DNA of 64,000 bases from Sphaerosporella brunnea. Lineage: Eukaryota > Ascomycota > Pezizomycetes > Pezizales > Pyronemataceae. The translations under genes and the position numbers were made by a program. Each line of letters opens with the position of its first letter. Position 1 is the first letter of the stretch. This document shows positions 10,657-21,200 of this stretch, in pieces. The notes below the pieces were generated by a model. The model worked only from the letters and a program-made list of their open reading frames with translations, ran no database searches and was not told the origin of the DNA. The stretch covers positions 36,305 through 100,304 of the forward strand of contig VXIS01000169.1 of the NCBI GenBank assembly GCA_008704415.1, in the 5' to 3' direction.

Positions 10657-11517
10657 ATGGGCGGTGCACAAAGGCTCAGCATGGCTTTCTCCGTCTGCCC
10701 TCTGAGCCAAATCCTCAATACACCGTCCCCAAAACCCCCGCCATGCCCGCAACCACCCCCGCACGTCTGCCCACTGAGCCAGATCCTCAACCCTCCCTGT
10801 CCTCAACCGCCGCCGAATGTTCCAGGGTTTTCTTGTCCTCCTCCTCCTCCTCCGCCTGACATCCCGTGGCGTCAGGAGTTGCAACCACCACCACCACCAC
10901 CACCACCACCGCCGCCGCCGCCACCCAGCAGAAATGACCCCTTCGCTTCGTTGTACGTCAAGACTAAAAAGCGCCACCGGTACAAAACGAGATTCAAGGC
11001 GGAGGTGCTGAGTTTTTGGCTCGAGCCTTTGGGACCACCGCCGGGCAAGCAGAAGCACCGTAACGGTACCGACCAAGGCGAAAATGGCGAAAATGGCGAG
11101 ACCACGCTCTATCATGGCGCCGACAATCACAATGCGCATCACGTCCACCGCACGCTGCAGGCGGTTTCCGAACACACGAAGATCCCGCTCAACACGCTGA
11201 AGAAATGGACAAATCCCAAGACGAGAAGGAAGATCTTCCGAGAGGCGGCGGGGATGAACCAGAGCGATGCGGTGGAGGGTGTCGCTGGAGCTGACGAGGC
11301 CGATGGAAGGGAAGGAAAATCTCGGCGTAAAGGAAACTCGAGTGCGAAGGATGGAAGCATCATGGCTTGGGGCCACAACAGGGAAGGTAGTGTGTCATCT
11401 ACTGAGGGGGAAATCGTTTACACCTCCGTTGATTCAGGCAAGAGGAAGGCTGTAGTAGAATCTACAGCTGGCGTACGAGTTTTGAGATCACAGACGAAGA
11501 GAAGTAGGAGGGATTGA
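10657..11517 (+). CDS. proline-rich orphan protein with a possible helix-turn-helix
   Basis: The open frame runs to TGA at 11515-11517; the ATG at 10657 is chosen because it precedes the compositionally coherent part (286 residues), but the frame is open to 10411. Residues about 12-50 contain a duplicated module (VCPLSQILN twice, each followed by a proline-rich linker). Two polyproline tracts follow, the longer encoded by a CCA/CCG microsatellite at 10884-10925. The second half is basic and helical: KKRHRYKTRFKAEVLSFWL, then EHTKIPLNTLKKWTNPKTRR, which resembles a DNA-binding HTH of the transposase type. The tail is Lys/Arg-rich (RSQTKRSRRD), suggesting nuclear location. No family is recognised. 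It may be a domesticated or lineage-specific gene. Confidence 0.45.
   Translation: MGGAQRLSMAFSVCPLSQILNTPSPKPPPCPQPPPHVCPLSQILNPPCPQPPPNVPGFSCPPPPPPPDIPWRQELQPPPPPPPPPPPPPPSRNDPFASLYVKTKKRHRYKTRFKAEVLSFWLEPLGPPPGKQKHRNGTDQGENGENGETTLYHGADNHNAHHVHRTLQAVSEHTKIPLNTLKKWTNPKTRRKIFREAAGMNQSDAVEGVAGADEADGREGKSRRKGNSSAKDGSIMAWGHNREGSVSSTEGEIVYTSVDSGKRKAVVESTAGVRVLRSQTKRSRRD
10884..10925 (+). repeat. CCA/CCG trinucleotide microsatellite
   Basis: About 14 consecutive CCA then CCG triplets encode a polyproline run in the orphan gene. It is likely length-variable between strains. Confidence 0.85.
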
Positions 11518-11700
11518 AGGATGTGTATATAGTATATGTTAACTGTTTTGATCATCCTGGTATTCCATGCGAAAGTGCTGATTGTTTGTTACTTGACGTG
11601 ACATCATTCTGGCATTCTGTATCACTAGCCAGCCGAATGCATAAAAGTAGCTCTTCGGTTGATCTGCGCCGTCTTTAAGCGCACTCGACTCGATCTCAGT

Positions 11701-12480
11701 ATGGCTCCCACACATCTCGCTTTCGACCTTTACGGCACGCTGCTCGACACTTCGTCCATCAAAACGGCTCTCGAAAACCTCTTGCCCAATGACCAGAAGC
11801 CGCTCGCGACGCATATTGTGCAAGACTGGCGTAAGCACCAGCTCGAATACACCTGGCGTCTGACTTCGATGGGTACGTATATCGCCAACCTTCTGTCTTT
11901 ATTGTTTCCCTTATTGAACCCCCATATTGCAGGCGTTTACAAGGACTTCTCTACCGTAACCCTACTATCACTCCGCAATGCACTGCAGGACTCCGGAGTC
12001 TCAATACCTGATCTACTCACCGACAAGCTAATTCACGCTTACGACTACCTCTCTCTCTTCCCCGACGCCGAGCCACTGCTTCGTGCCCTTGAGGCCTCTC
12101 CCGAATTTATGGCTACAGTGTTCAGCAATGGCACACCTGCGCAGTTGGAAACGAGCATCCACCAATCGCACGGCCTCAAGGACTCGGTATTTGCCTCCAG
12201 TAACCTGCCATACGTATCTGTAGACGCTGTGAAGCGGTTCAAGCCGGCGCCAGAGGTGTATTGGCATTTGCTGGGACAACTGGGGTTATCAACAGATGAA
12301 GCGAGCAAGGTGGTGCTGGTTAGTGGGAATCCATTTGATATTGTGGGTGCTGGGGCGGTGGGAATGAAGACGGTGTGGGTGGATCGCGAAGGTAGAGGAT
12401 GGAGGGATGGGTTGGGGGCACCAGACAAAGTAGTGAAGAGCTTGGAGGAAGTTGTAAAGTGGGTTAAAGACGAAAAGTAA
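11701..12480 (+). CDS. HAD-superfamily hydrolase, type II 2-haloacid dehalogenase-like (two exons)
   Basis: The start is at 11701 (MAPTHLAFDLYGTLLD). A 60-bp intron (11873-11932) is removed; it lies in frame and would otherwise read through. Exons 11701-11872 and 11933-12480 give 239 residues. HAD motifs are all present: motif I FDLYGTLLD with nucleophile Asp9, the cap residues in WRLTSMGVYKDF (restored by splicing), motif II FSNGTP, motif III Lys in RFKPAPEVYW, and motif IV VSGNPFDIVGA followed by GMKTVWVDR. The order and spacing match fungal haloacid dehalogenases, cytosolic enzymes that hydrolyse a carbon-halogen bond through an aspartyl ester. The natural substrate in fungi is usually unknown, so the reaction is family-level inference. 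Confidence 0.85.
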   Translation: MAPTHLAFDLYGTLLDTSSIKTALENLLPNDQKPLATHIVQDWRKHQLEYTWRLTSMGTYIANLLSLLFPLLNPHIAGVYKDFSTVTLLSLRNALQDSGVSIPDLLTDKLIHAYDYLSLFPDAEPLLRALEASPEFMATVFSNGTPAQLETSIHQSHGLKDSVFASSNLPYVSVDAVKRFKPAPEVYWHLLGQLGLSTDEASKVVLVSGNPFDIVGAGAVGMKTVWVDREGRGWRDGLGAPDKVVKSLEEVVKWVKDEK

Positions 12481-12528
12481 ATGAGATTGATTTCCGGTAT
12501 ACTTCTATGCCAATCTGCAATCTAAATA

Positions 12529-13390
12529 CTACCCAAAGAATGCCCTTTCTCTTGTGATCTGCACACCAGATCCTTTTGCGAACGTCAAAGCGCTCGGTTT
12601 CTCGACTGCCACGGTGATCTTCCCAACACCGCATTCAACGCAGAGGATCCGGGCAATCTCGGTCGCAAGAGACTCGATGGTAAGGTACTCGGAAGTCTCC
12701 ACAGCCTGAGCGATTGTCAGCACATGCGCCTCCCGCCCCCGGAGTGCAGCGGCGGCTTACGTCGACAACCTTCTTGATCGCAACCGGGTATTGAACCCAC
12801 AACTCTCCCGGGATCTCCCACAGCGTGAGGTTGATAACCACCCACTGCTTCTGCAGGCGCTCATGTGGGTTCACGCCCACAACGCAAGCGATCCTGAGCC
12901 CGTCCACGAATAAAACCCCCTCCTTAGATGTATCCGCGCCCATCAAAACCCCCACCGCGTCAGCCAGCAACAATCCCTCCCCCAACACAGCCTCCACATC
13001 AATCTCGGCATTTCTCCCCCGCGCCAACGCAGCCGCCTGCTCCCTCACAAACTCGGCAAAATGCTTCAGCGTCGAAAACCCCTCCTTTTGCGCCGCTATC
13101 GCGCCAGTAAGTTGCTTCGCGAGCACACCGTAGGATATAGTTTCCCCCAGGTCGTCGGAGCTGGCGGGAGTTGCGAGGAAATGAGGCTGGAGCCGCAGCT
13201 GCACCGATAGTTGCACCGGTGTGGATTTCCCGGCTCGGCTCCAGACATCGCCGGGGCCGATTGTGGTTGTTAGGGAGAGTTGTCGGAGGTAGATGGTGTC
13301 ATGGGTGATGGGGAGTGTGCGGATTGGCATCTTGTGGGAGTGCGGGCGGCGAGCGGTGGGCGGAGAGAAGGATTGTGGCGGAGGTTGCAT
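12529..13390 (-). CDS. dihydroneopterin aldolase-like protein with two FolB domains (two exons)
   Basis: Exon 1 is 13390-12761 and exon 2 is 12705-12529. The 55-bp intron (12760-12706) has GTAAGC, a CTGAC branch site and CAG. The product is 268 residues from the upstream ATG, or 248 from the ATG at 13330 (MPIRTLPITHDTIYLRQLSL). Two FolB repeats are visible. The first runs from HDTIYLRQLSLTTTIG to the 'TLKHFAEFVREQA' helix; the second runs from GVLFVDGLRIACVVGVNPHE to the C-terminus, with EYLTIESLATEIARI and KPSALTFAKGSGVQI. This is the tandem found at the N-terminus of yeast trifunctional Fol1, here as a separate gene. The role is 7,8-dihydroneopterin cleavage in folate synthesis. It lies tail-to-tail with the HAD gene, 48 bp apart. 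Confidence 0.85.
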
Positions 13391-16300
13391 GTGACGTCAT
13401 GGGTGATGAGTCATCAACGCCCACAGCCTGAGGAGTGCTGCACTGTGAAGCAAGTACCGCGGCTGACTTCCTTCTCCTGTCATTCTTGCCCTTACCACTC
13501 CTTCTCCATCATTCCCTTGTCAACGTTGACAGAAACTGCACAAGTACACACTCCTACATTTTATTCTCTGCTTTGATCCCTGTTCACACCAATGGCTTTT
13601 TTTGTTTACTCATTGCCGGAAAACCATAACCACGTGCACTGTGGCCTCTTCCACACCTATACCGCCTAGGTTACTTATACAATGCTCCTATCCTTCTGGT
13701 GCCTTTTTTCCAAGCTGGCCAGACGTCGAAGCCCTGCTATGTCTGATGCTACGTCCGTCGACTAGGGGCTAATGCATTGAGAAGAGGAGTGTATGCTTTG
13801 TGTTTCGATGCCAAACGATCTTATATATATACAGCGAGTAGTACACCTACCGAGTAATATCTGCTGAGGGTGATAAGTTTGCTAACGCTGGGCAGAGGGA
13901 TCCTCTGTGCACCCCAAACAACGAAATCACTCATTCCTCTCGTTCATATCCTGCTTCAGATAGTCCATCCCGGGCCAGCAATACTCCAGGACGTGCCTGA
14001 CGCCTTCGAATTGAAGTGCCGTCTTTGGCAAACAAAGGTGGACATTTTTACTGCCAGGCGTGCCTCAACATTCCTCGCAGAGTTTTTTGCTTTCTCTTGA
14101 TTTCCTCCAAGTCGAGATGCCAACCTACATTTCCAAGTTTCGTAGAATGTATGGGATCTTTCAGCAGATGCGTCACCAGACCGAGGGATCTACCCACAGA
14201 GCCGGGGATCGCATTTCTCGTCTTTCGATACCAATGGGGCTGGCGATAGGATGGTGTTCTACCAAAAGTCGGTCGACAAGATTACAGAGTTGAAGGCTGA
14301 GATCCCAGCGCTCGTTAGGAAGAGGATGGCACCGGATATCCAAGATCTCAAACAACACATCACCGCCCTGTCCAGCATGAGAACATTCTTCTCGTCTTCG
14401 TTCCTGTCGGTATAATGGCAGAATTTGCCTATAACACGGCAGTCGACCGGACAAACCGTATCGGAAACGTCAGCCAACCCACCGGTGGATGCGGTGGATG
14501 ATGGTTGCGCCATTGTACGCCTGCCGAGTCATACCTGCCGCGACAAGAAATTTTCTAGTATGATCCCTCGTTCATATCCAGTATGATCCCTCCCTCGTTC
14601 ATATCCAGCCTTGGGTCCGAAAACGTTCTCCTCCTTTCTCCCCAACAACTTGGTCGACTCACCTCGCCTACAAAAGAAGTCTAGTGTCATCGACCATCAT
14701 CCTTTCCATCATCACGACGAGTAGAAAGCAAGCTTCCCCCCCACGAATCCAAACTTTTCGAACTCCAGCCATATTGCAACGGATAGTAAGTATCCTCCAC
14801 ATACTCGATCAGCGATCTCATCTAACCGCTAGAAAAAAAGAACATGCCGCCCAAACTGAGCCTCAAACGCATTTACGACGATGCGGGGCTCGTCCAGCGC
14901 ACCGACATTGTGTTGTATCAGTACATAATGCGAGTGTGCCGCAAGAACCGCTGACACTTCAAAACTAGCGTTTACAACATTCAAATGCACGACCACTCGG
15001 AAAGGCCCGCGCTTCTCCGATCAATTGCCAACAAAATCAGGTTATACGAGATATATCCTGAGCTATACAGTGGTGCACCATATTTCAGTGCTTGGCGCGT
15101 GTATACGTTTCTCGATGGCCTGTATCGATATGGCCAGCAGAACCGCCAAGCTTCCTGGTTCCTCAACTTACCACCGCCTCCGGATGTGGAAACGAGAATT
15201 CATCGATACCCGCCATACCACATCCCATTTCCGTCTACACTTCTTAGGGGGATTCTTATGGGAGCACTCCTCGATGCCATTGCCTTTGAGATAGGTCATC
15301 GGGCCGAGGGAGCTGAGAAGATGCCCGCCTACTTTTTGCAAGATGTTTTTTGCCCTCCGGAGTCAGGACTTCATTGCCATTTATGGTGAACCCACGGTAG
15401 TTATTTTTCGTGTACCAGATGGAGCGTGCGGCATTCTTCCTCTCGCTGCACCCCTTGACAAGCTGCGTCTTGGGTCTTTCGTCGATCCCGCAATTCGACT
15501 ACCGCCGTGCCTTTGCCCCCGCCAAACGCGAGGCCGGCGGTCGACGAGCAGATGAGTTAAGGTTCTTTGTCAATGCCCTCCTCCATGGAGAGACCTTCCC
15601 AACCCAGAACGTTGTGGGCCAATCGCCGCCCCCCCGGCAGCAGCAGGGTACCTCACGAGGTGAAGCATACTCTCAAGATCTGTGAGAGCCTTCCCTTGCG
15701 TTTTGTATCCTTCCTTGGTGTCCGGGTTCTGTCGTCCCAGCCGAGCTTGCTTGCTCAGCCTCATACCCGTGGCGGGATATACATATTGGCAACTTAGGCA
15801 TGTTGACCCCCCCGACGATACGATACCTTTGATACCCACCTTTTTTGATACCCTTTAAAACTTTATTGTTCCGTGGCCTTTTATTATACCCTTAGCCACT
15901 CCATGTTTGCTTTTCTTTGCATGTGTTTTTTTTTTTTTTTTCTTTGCTCTATGACTTTGTATGATACCCTTCGCCATCATGTCTGTCTGAGTTTTCTTTG
16001 GTTTTTTTTGGTTTTATTTGGTTTTCTTTGGTTTTGTGGGCCGTTCTATTTACTTTGCCTCTATGTGCATATGTGCGGTGCGAGTGTCTTTGTATAAAAG
16101 TGCTTACTTACTTAAGTAAGTTACATTGAAGGGTCAAGAATGGATGTACAGTGATGGATGTGCACAGCTTGGAGCAATTGTAGCGAGGTATTTCAGTCTG
16201 GAAGGATGGCTTTGGTCCTGTTAATTGTGAGCTTCAAGGCTGGGTGTCGGCTCGCAGATTTTAAGACTAGAACGAGCTGTCCATATTCAGGTTCTTAGCA

Positions 16301-16690
16301 TGCATCATTGAGGGGAATCAAATGGGTTGAATTGCTTGTGGTCTAAACCCACTTTTGGGCTGAGAATTGCGACGGGAGAATACGTTACTCGAATTGAAGG
16401 GTTTGAGGATGAATTCAGAGTTGAGAATTGAGGTCATGGGACCCCTAATAAGGACAATTACCTCGTGCCCGACTAAAAGCAATGATTATTGAACCTTTCA
16501 AACAAGGTCAACCTCATCCTGTTGCGTCTTTGACAAGAAGTCCCAACGAGGCCACATAGTTGCTGTAAAAAACTGCTAGCATTCTGTTTATCCAGCCGGA
16601 TCGAGGCAACATACACACACTCTCCTTGGCCGGCCACGGGGGCAATACAATCAAACGGCTTTCAATTATGCTAGACATCGTAACCAGTAA
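13391..16690. other. gene-poor interval, no supported gene
   Basis: Protein-like but domainless open frames occur at 14217-14415 (plus, frame reading FDTNGAGDRMVFYQK...), 14845-14955, 14985-15389 and 15410-15685. They may be exons of one decayed or orphan gene, but no splice model joins them convincingly. A 2-copy tandem repeat is at 14557-14606, and a T-rich tract with a 15-base T-run lies around 15927-15945. The block 15800-16030 has repeated TTTGATACCC-like words of the kind seen in decayed fungal retroelements. Confidence 0.4.
14557..14606 (+). repeat. two-copy tandem repeat, 23/27-bp units
   Basis: agtatgatccctcgttcat... is repeated directly, the second copy having four extra bases. Confidence 0.8.
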
Positions 16691-16790
16691 TAGAGAGTTT
16701 GCGATTTGCGTCTAGACGCAAAAATCAGGCGGTGACCCGAAGTCTTGGCCAGCTTAAATTTGCGTCTGGATGCAAATCGCAAACTCTCTA
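16691..16790. mobile_element. 100-bp hairpin MITE with TA at both ends
   Basis: TA then gagagtttgcgatttgcgtc (16693 on) is mirrored at the other end as its complement (ending gcaaatcgcaaactctc at 16788, then TA). About 30 bases pair with two mismatches across a roughly 36-bp loop. The TA flanks fit Tc1/mariner-type target duplication. A DDE transposase relic lies 0.2 kb away. Confidence 0.75.
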
Positions 16791-16897
16791 ATAAGCAACA
16801 TGATTCGGTTGAAGCCGCCACATATGGTGCAGGCGGCTATAAACCTGCAGCCCGGTCGAAATTCCCCTGACTTCAACCGCGTGGGACGGCGCAGAAA

Positions 16898-16944
16898 GTG
16901 GTCAAAGCGGTGGTCAAAGCTGTGGTCAAAGCGGTGGTAGAAGC
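16898..16944 (+). repeat. short tandem repeat, gtggtcaaagcg-like unit
   Basis: About four imperfect 12-bp copies in a row. Confidence 0.7.
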
Positions 16945-17019
16945 GTGCGAAGTGGTGGGGACCCTGAATGCTTATATTGCCCCCCTGCGGCCGCCGCAAT
17001 CGCCGCGGCTGCCTCAACC

Positions 17020-17860
17020 AAGGTCCGCCTCAACCAAGATCCTCCTCAGGCGGCCTCTGTGAAATTCGCCGATGACCCTTGTACACCCGTTCCTTATACT
17101 GCTTGTCGCCAAACGTGGCCCCGTCCCGGTAGGCTTGGATGATACGCCGGGTGCGTCTCCAATACTTAAAAAATGAGCGATGGTTCGACAGATTCCAACG
17201 CTTCTGGAAGAACCTCGCGGAGTCCTGAGAGATGTTAGTGTGAATTTCAAGTGCACAATGCGGAAGGGAGGGTGGAATACCGGAGAGAGTATATGTGCAA
17301 TGCTTACGGGAATAGTGCTTGCAAGCGCCCCAGTAATATTCTATCCAGTTCATCTCACAATGATATTTTGGATAGAACATAATGAGATGTCCCGCTTCCT
17401 CTACCACTTCTTCAATTCGGCTTCGCTGTCCCTTGAAATCTGGCTGTGCCGATAGGATCGCCGTCGCACAGCAGTTCCTGCCCTTCACTCCCTCAGCACA
17501 CTCGGGGTTCTTAATTCGCTTTGTTTTTTGGTTGTGGTTTGGATTTGGGATACTGCACTGTAGCAGCAAGTCTTGTGGTTGGCGGTCAGTACAGGCATGC
17601 AGGCAGGCAGTGCAGGCTCACCATCTATCCACAAGCCACGCTCCCGCAAGACTCGTTCCATTCCCTTAGACACTTCTTCACCCAGGCCCGGGACCACAGG
17701 CTCGGCGATTTGCTGTGATTCAGCCTCAGCCTCAGTAAGACGTCTGCCCTTGGCACCAATAGCTCTAGCTTCTCGTGATCGGATGAGTCTTTTACCCAGT
17801 CTCACCATTGCTGTTGATGGTCGCGGCTGTATGTATCTGCAAGAGCTTGGGGCCAGGGAC
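17020..17860 (-). pseudogene. DDE-superfamily transposase relic (C-terminal half)
   Basis: On the minus strand, frames at 17485-18213 and 17030-17569 carry consecutive pieces of one protein. RERGLWIDG comes first; then, after a frameshift, LSAQPDFKGQRSRIEEVVEE, FYPKYHCEMNWIEYYWGACK and YKERVYKGHRRISQ. The 'FYPKYHCE-N-IE--WG' block is the last catalytic-Glu region of a DDE endonuclease family widespread in fungal genomes. The N-terminal catalytic Asp residues are not found and the reading frame shifts at least twice, so this is a dead fragment. Confidence 0.75.
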
Positions 17861-17949
17861 CGGGGGTTGCAAGAGTCGGGGAGTGTCATGACGAAAGCGT
17901 CCCAATGCTCCAGTCCGTGCTCACTGTTCAAAGGCAGCTGGTAGCGAAT

Positions 17950-18039
17950 GGCACCTGGCCATAGCGGCTGGCACCTGGCCATAGCACCTGGCACCTGGCC
18001 ATAGCACCTGGCACCTGGCCATAGCACCTGGCCATAGCA
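17950..18039. repeat. tandem repeat, about 20-bp unit, 4-5 copies
   Basis: The unit gcacctggccatagcacctg is repeated with one variant (atagcggctg) and a shortened last copy. Confidence 0.85.
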
Positions 18040-18213
18040 CAGCCGTGATCGGTTTGGGTGGTCCAAGCTTTTCAAATCCACCGCCTCACTGTTTGAATGG
18101 GCTCGCGAGATTGCGCAACCGGTGGAAGCTCGCATCTTATTTTTATAGAGCGCATCTTGTTTAGTGGACCCAAGACCGGCTTCCTCAGAGTTCTCACTCG
18201 CTTGCCACTCCAT

Positions 18214-21200
18214 ATATAATCGTCAACATCTCCACCAACGAAGCCCGCCGAACTGCTGGTTCCAAGCCGCCTGCACTATACCATACGAATAAAAAGGGAA
18301 AGAAGTAGAAAATAAAGCAATATTAGTTTCAAGGCATGTGTGCCTGCGAGTTTGGCTCAGCTTCCGACCGAATGAGACTAACAGCTGTGTGATTCTCCGC
18401 CTCGAGGGATTTACCAACTGTGAGAATCATTGGTAAGAAGAAAATACAATCTATTGTCCATGTTTCAGCTCATGAGCCGTTCTGTATGAAGAGTTTATCT
18501 ATCAAACCTATCTCGGGCCGGCAGACCGTGAATTGCCTGAGAAGGGCTTCCATGAGACGACAGTTCGATCCGCTGATATTTCTCGTAACAGCTTCCAATC
18601 GTGAAACCCAACAACACAGGCCTGGGCATAGGGAAAGGGGAAGGGTGGTGGCCCAAGTCAGAAAAAGGTTTGGCAGGGTGGGGGGAGCGAGAGTCGAACC
18701 ATCGAGGGAATTATAATGGCATTTTACAGGATTGGACAGGATTGTCCCCGTTGCCTATCGGAAAGAGGCTGCCCGGTTATTATTTTTTGATTTGCCTTGT
18801 GGTTTTTTTTTTTGTTTGGTTCAGACTTCATAGGTAAAGAACCTGTCATAATTAATTTACGTCCAAAGCTTCTGAGAGCTGTATGTGTTTCAAGGCCGAA
18901 ACACTATCCATACCGCAAGCACTGACCCGCCCACAGCTAGCTCGAGCAAAACTGCCGCATTCTTTGCGATTGAGGATCTGAGATCTTGCCCGCGGGACTT
19001 CCAAGATCGCCAGCCCCCTCCTGTAGCCAGAATGCCCAGCAATCGCCCTCAATCGGATGGCTACATATGGCCCGGGGGGGGGGGACCCGCATTTTGAGTG
19101 ACAGCTAACCGGCCACGACGTCCGTTAAACCTGCCAATCTGTTATTTGTGCCGTACTCCATGGGCCGTATCTCTCACCGGGCCTTCCAAAACTGGGAGTT
19201 GTTCAGAGAAATACACTTCAAGGCTTTCACTGCAAGTTTTTTGTTGGCTCGTTTTGGCCCGCGCGCTATGTACGTGATTGGGTGGCTGTGCTAGCTAGGC
19301 TGCCCAGCCACTCATGCCTTCATAACCACGTAGCCTAGGCCACGGCCTTCCAGTAACACGGAGTGTCAACGTCGTTTGCGTTATAGCTGCAAGACATTCC
19401 GAAACGTCCTGCAGGAACGGGCGGTTTCCCAGAGCTCTCTTGACCATTCAAGAAGGAACGAATGTTCGAGTGATGGGGTGTGACCAAGTCGGGTGTCCAA
19501 CCGCTTTATTCCCTCTTAAAGATATGGCCGAAGGTTTGGCCTTGTGTGTACCACACCACCATGGTGGATTCCTGCTTCTTGGCAACTGAGCATGTTGGTG
19601 GGTGGATTAGAGCCCGGAGGGTGCACTTTTAAAAGCTCAGCTGGTAAATGGTGGAATCCAAACTTATTGGGCTGGGGGGGCTTTGATTCCAGGCTGCGGC
19701 GATCCGGGGAACAGAATGCAAAATGCGGAAGACTGCTACGTCTAACTATGTGTCTTTGGCAACCCATGATCAACAAAAAATTCCAGAACGCTAGCCTCGT
19801 ATAACCCCTTGATCGGTGGGATGTCGATCATGAGGACGAAGATCGGAAACGATATGCTTGGAGGTTGGTGGAGAGTCCGGTGTTGTCAGGTGCGATATGA
19901 GCCAAGGATGGATCAGACGTTTCTTACGGCGCTGCTGTATCTGTATAGTTTGGTAGGTCTTGAAGCGTTTATCGAGGTGCATTGCATCTAGACAAATCCG
20001 ACGACTGATGGGGTTATTTTTTTACCAAGACCTTCAGCTAGCTAGCGCTATAGGGTGAAATGAACTGCCGCAAACTAGCCAGGCTGCAGCAGCACTTATT
20101 GTGAGTGAACATGGTGCTCCGGCTCCGTTTATTGGGACGTCGGCACCCACGTACACCACCATCGAGTCTCTGAAATGCCGTCTGTATGAACATATCCATC
20201 GTGATCATGATGCAGCAATTTCTTGGTTGAGGCAGATATTTAGAACCGAAAAAGGCGGGGTTCCTCAATCCGGTGATTTGAACTTCAATTTCAAAAATTC
20301 CCCCTTGGATTAGTAGAGTTTTTGGTTCTAGTTAATTACATGAGTAGCTAACTGCCGGTCACGAGCAGTTTAGAGTCATGATGGTTTTGGCTGTCGTTAG
20401 AGGAAGCCAATTGGGCACGGCAATAGGTGCTATCTCAAGGGCCAAGGATCGCCTCCTCGCAAGCGATACGTACGCACGTCTCGTGTTCGATCACAGTGAT
20501 GGCCTCACAACAGGGATTCAATCAAGATCATACGAGGCATAAATTAAGGGAACTAGATGTTGAATCCTCAGCTATAACTAGCATAATACGCTACCAATTC
20601 AAAAAGTGAGTGGATGGAAATTGGATAGTAACACGACAGTGACCGCAACACCGCCACCCACTGGCAACGGCATAACACTGAATGCCTCGTAACGACGTGA
20701 CTGGAAAATGGCGAGACAGGCGTGGGGGCATCTGGGTTGGGAGGCCGTAGACAAGATGGGAGATAGTATGGCGCGATTGATGCGGGGGTCTAAATAATTG
20801 CGGTCGGGTCGGTTCATGGTTACACACCCAAGCGAGTGTCAGTCCACCCACTTTTTGTGTGGGTGTATGGCTTGAGCGCGATTGAAGATATATATAGCAC
20901 GTGGCTGTCAATTCTGTCAATCCAGGAACAATCGAAAGAAAGCACTCGACAAGTCTTTGGTAATCAAGGATCATTATTGGCATATGCATGGTGGTGGTGC
21001 GCGTCAAAGTTCCATGATCAACTTCCAGAACTATTGCCCGAGAGTACCCCTACCCGCATGGTCCAATAAACCATTGGAATCGCGGATTTTGAGAGTCTAC
21101 CCTGCTTGCTTCATTTTCCATTCAGCTCCGCATCCGCCAGAGGTCAACTGATCACATGCAACCCGGAATTACCCATTGAAAAAAAGCCTTATGGGGCCCC

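Noticed and set aside
14985..15389. 134-codon ORF as a gene
   Set aside because: No domain, and neighbouring frames are equally open; kept only as a note in the interval description.
18660..18720. Possible tRNA (ggttcgactc on minus)
   Set aside because: No T-stem pairing and no acceptor stem.
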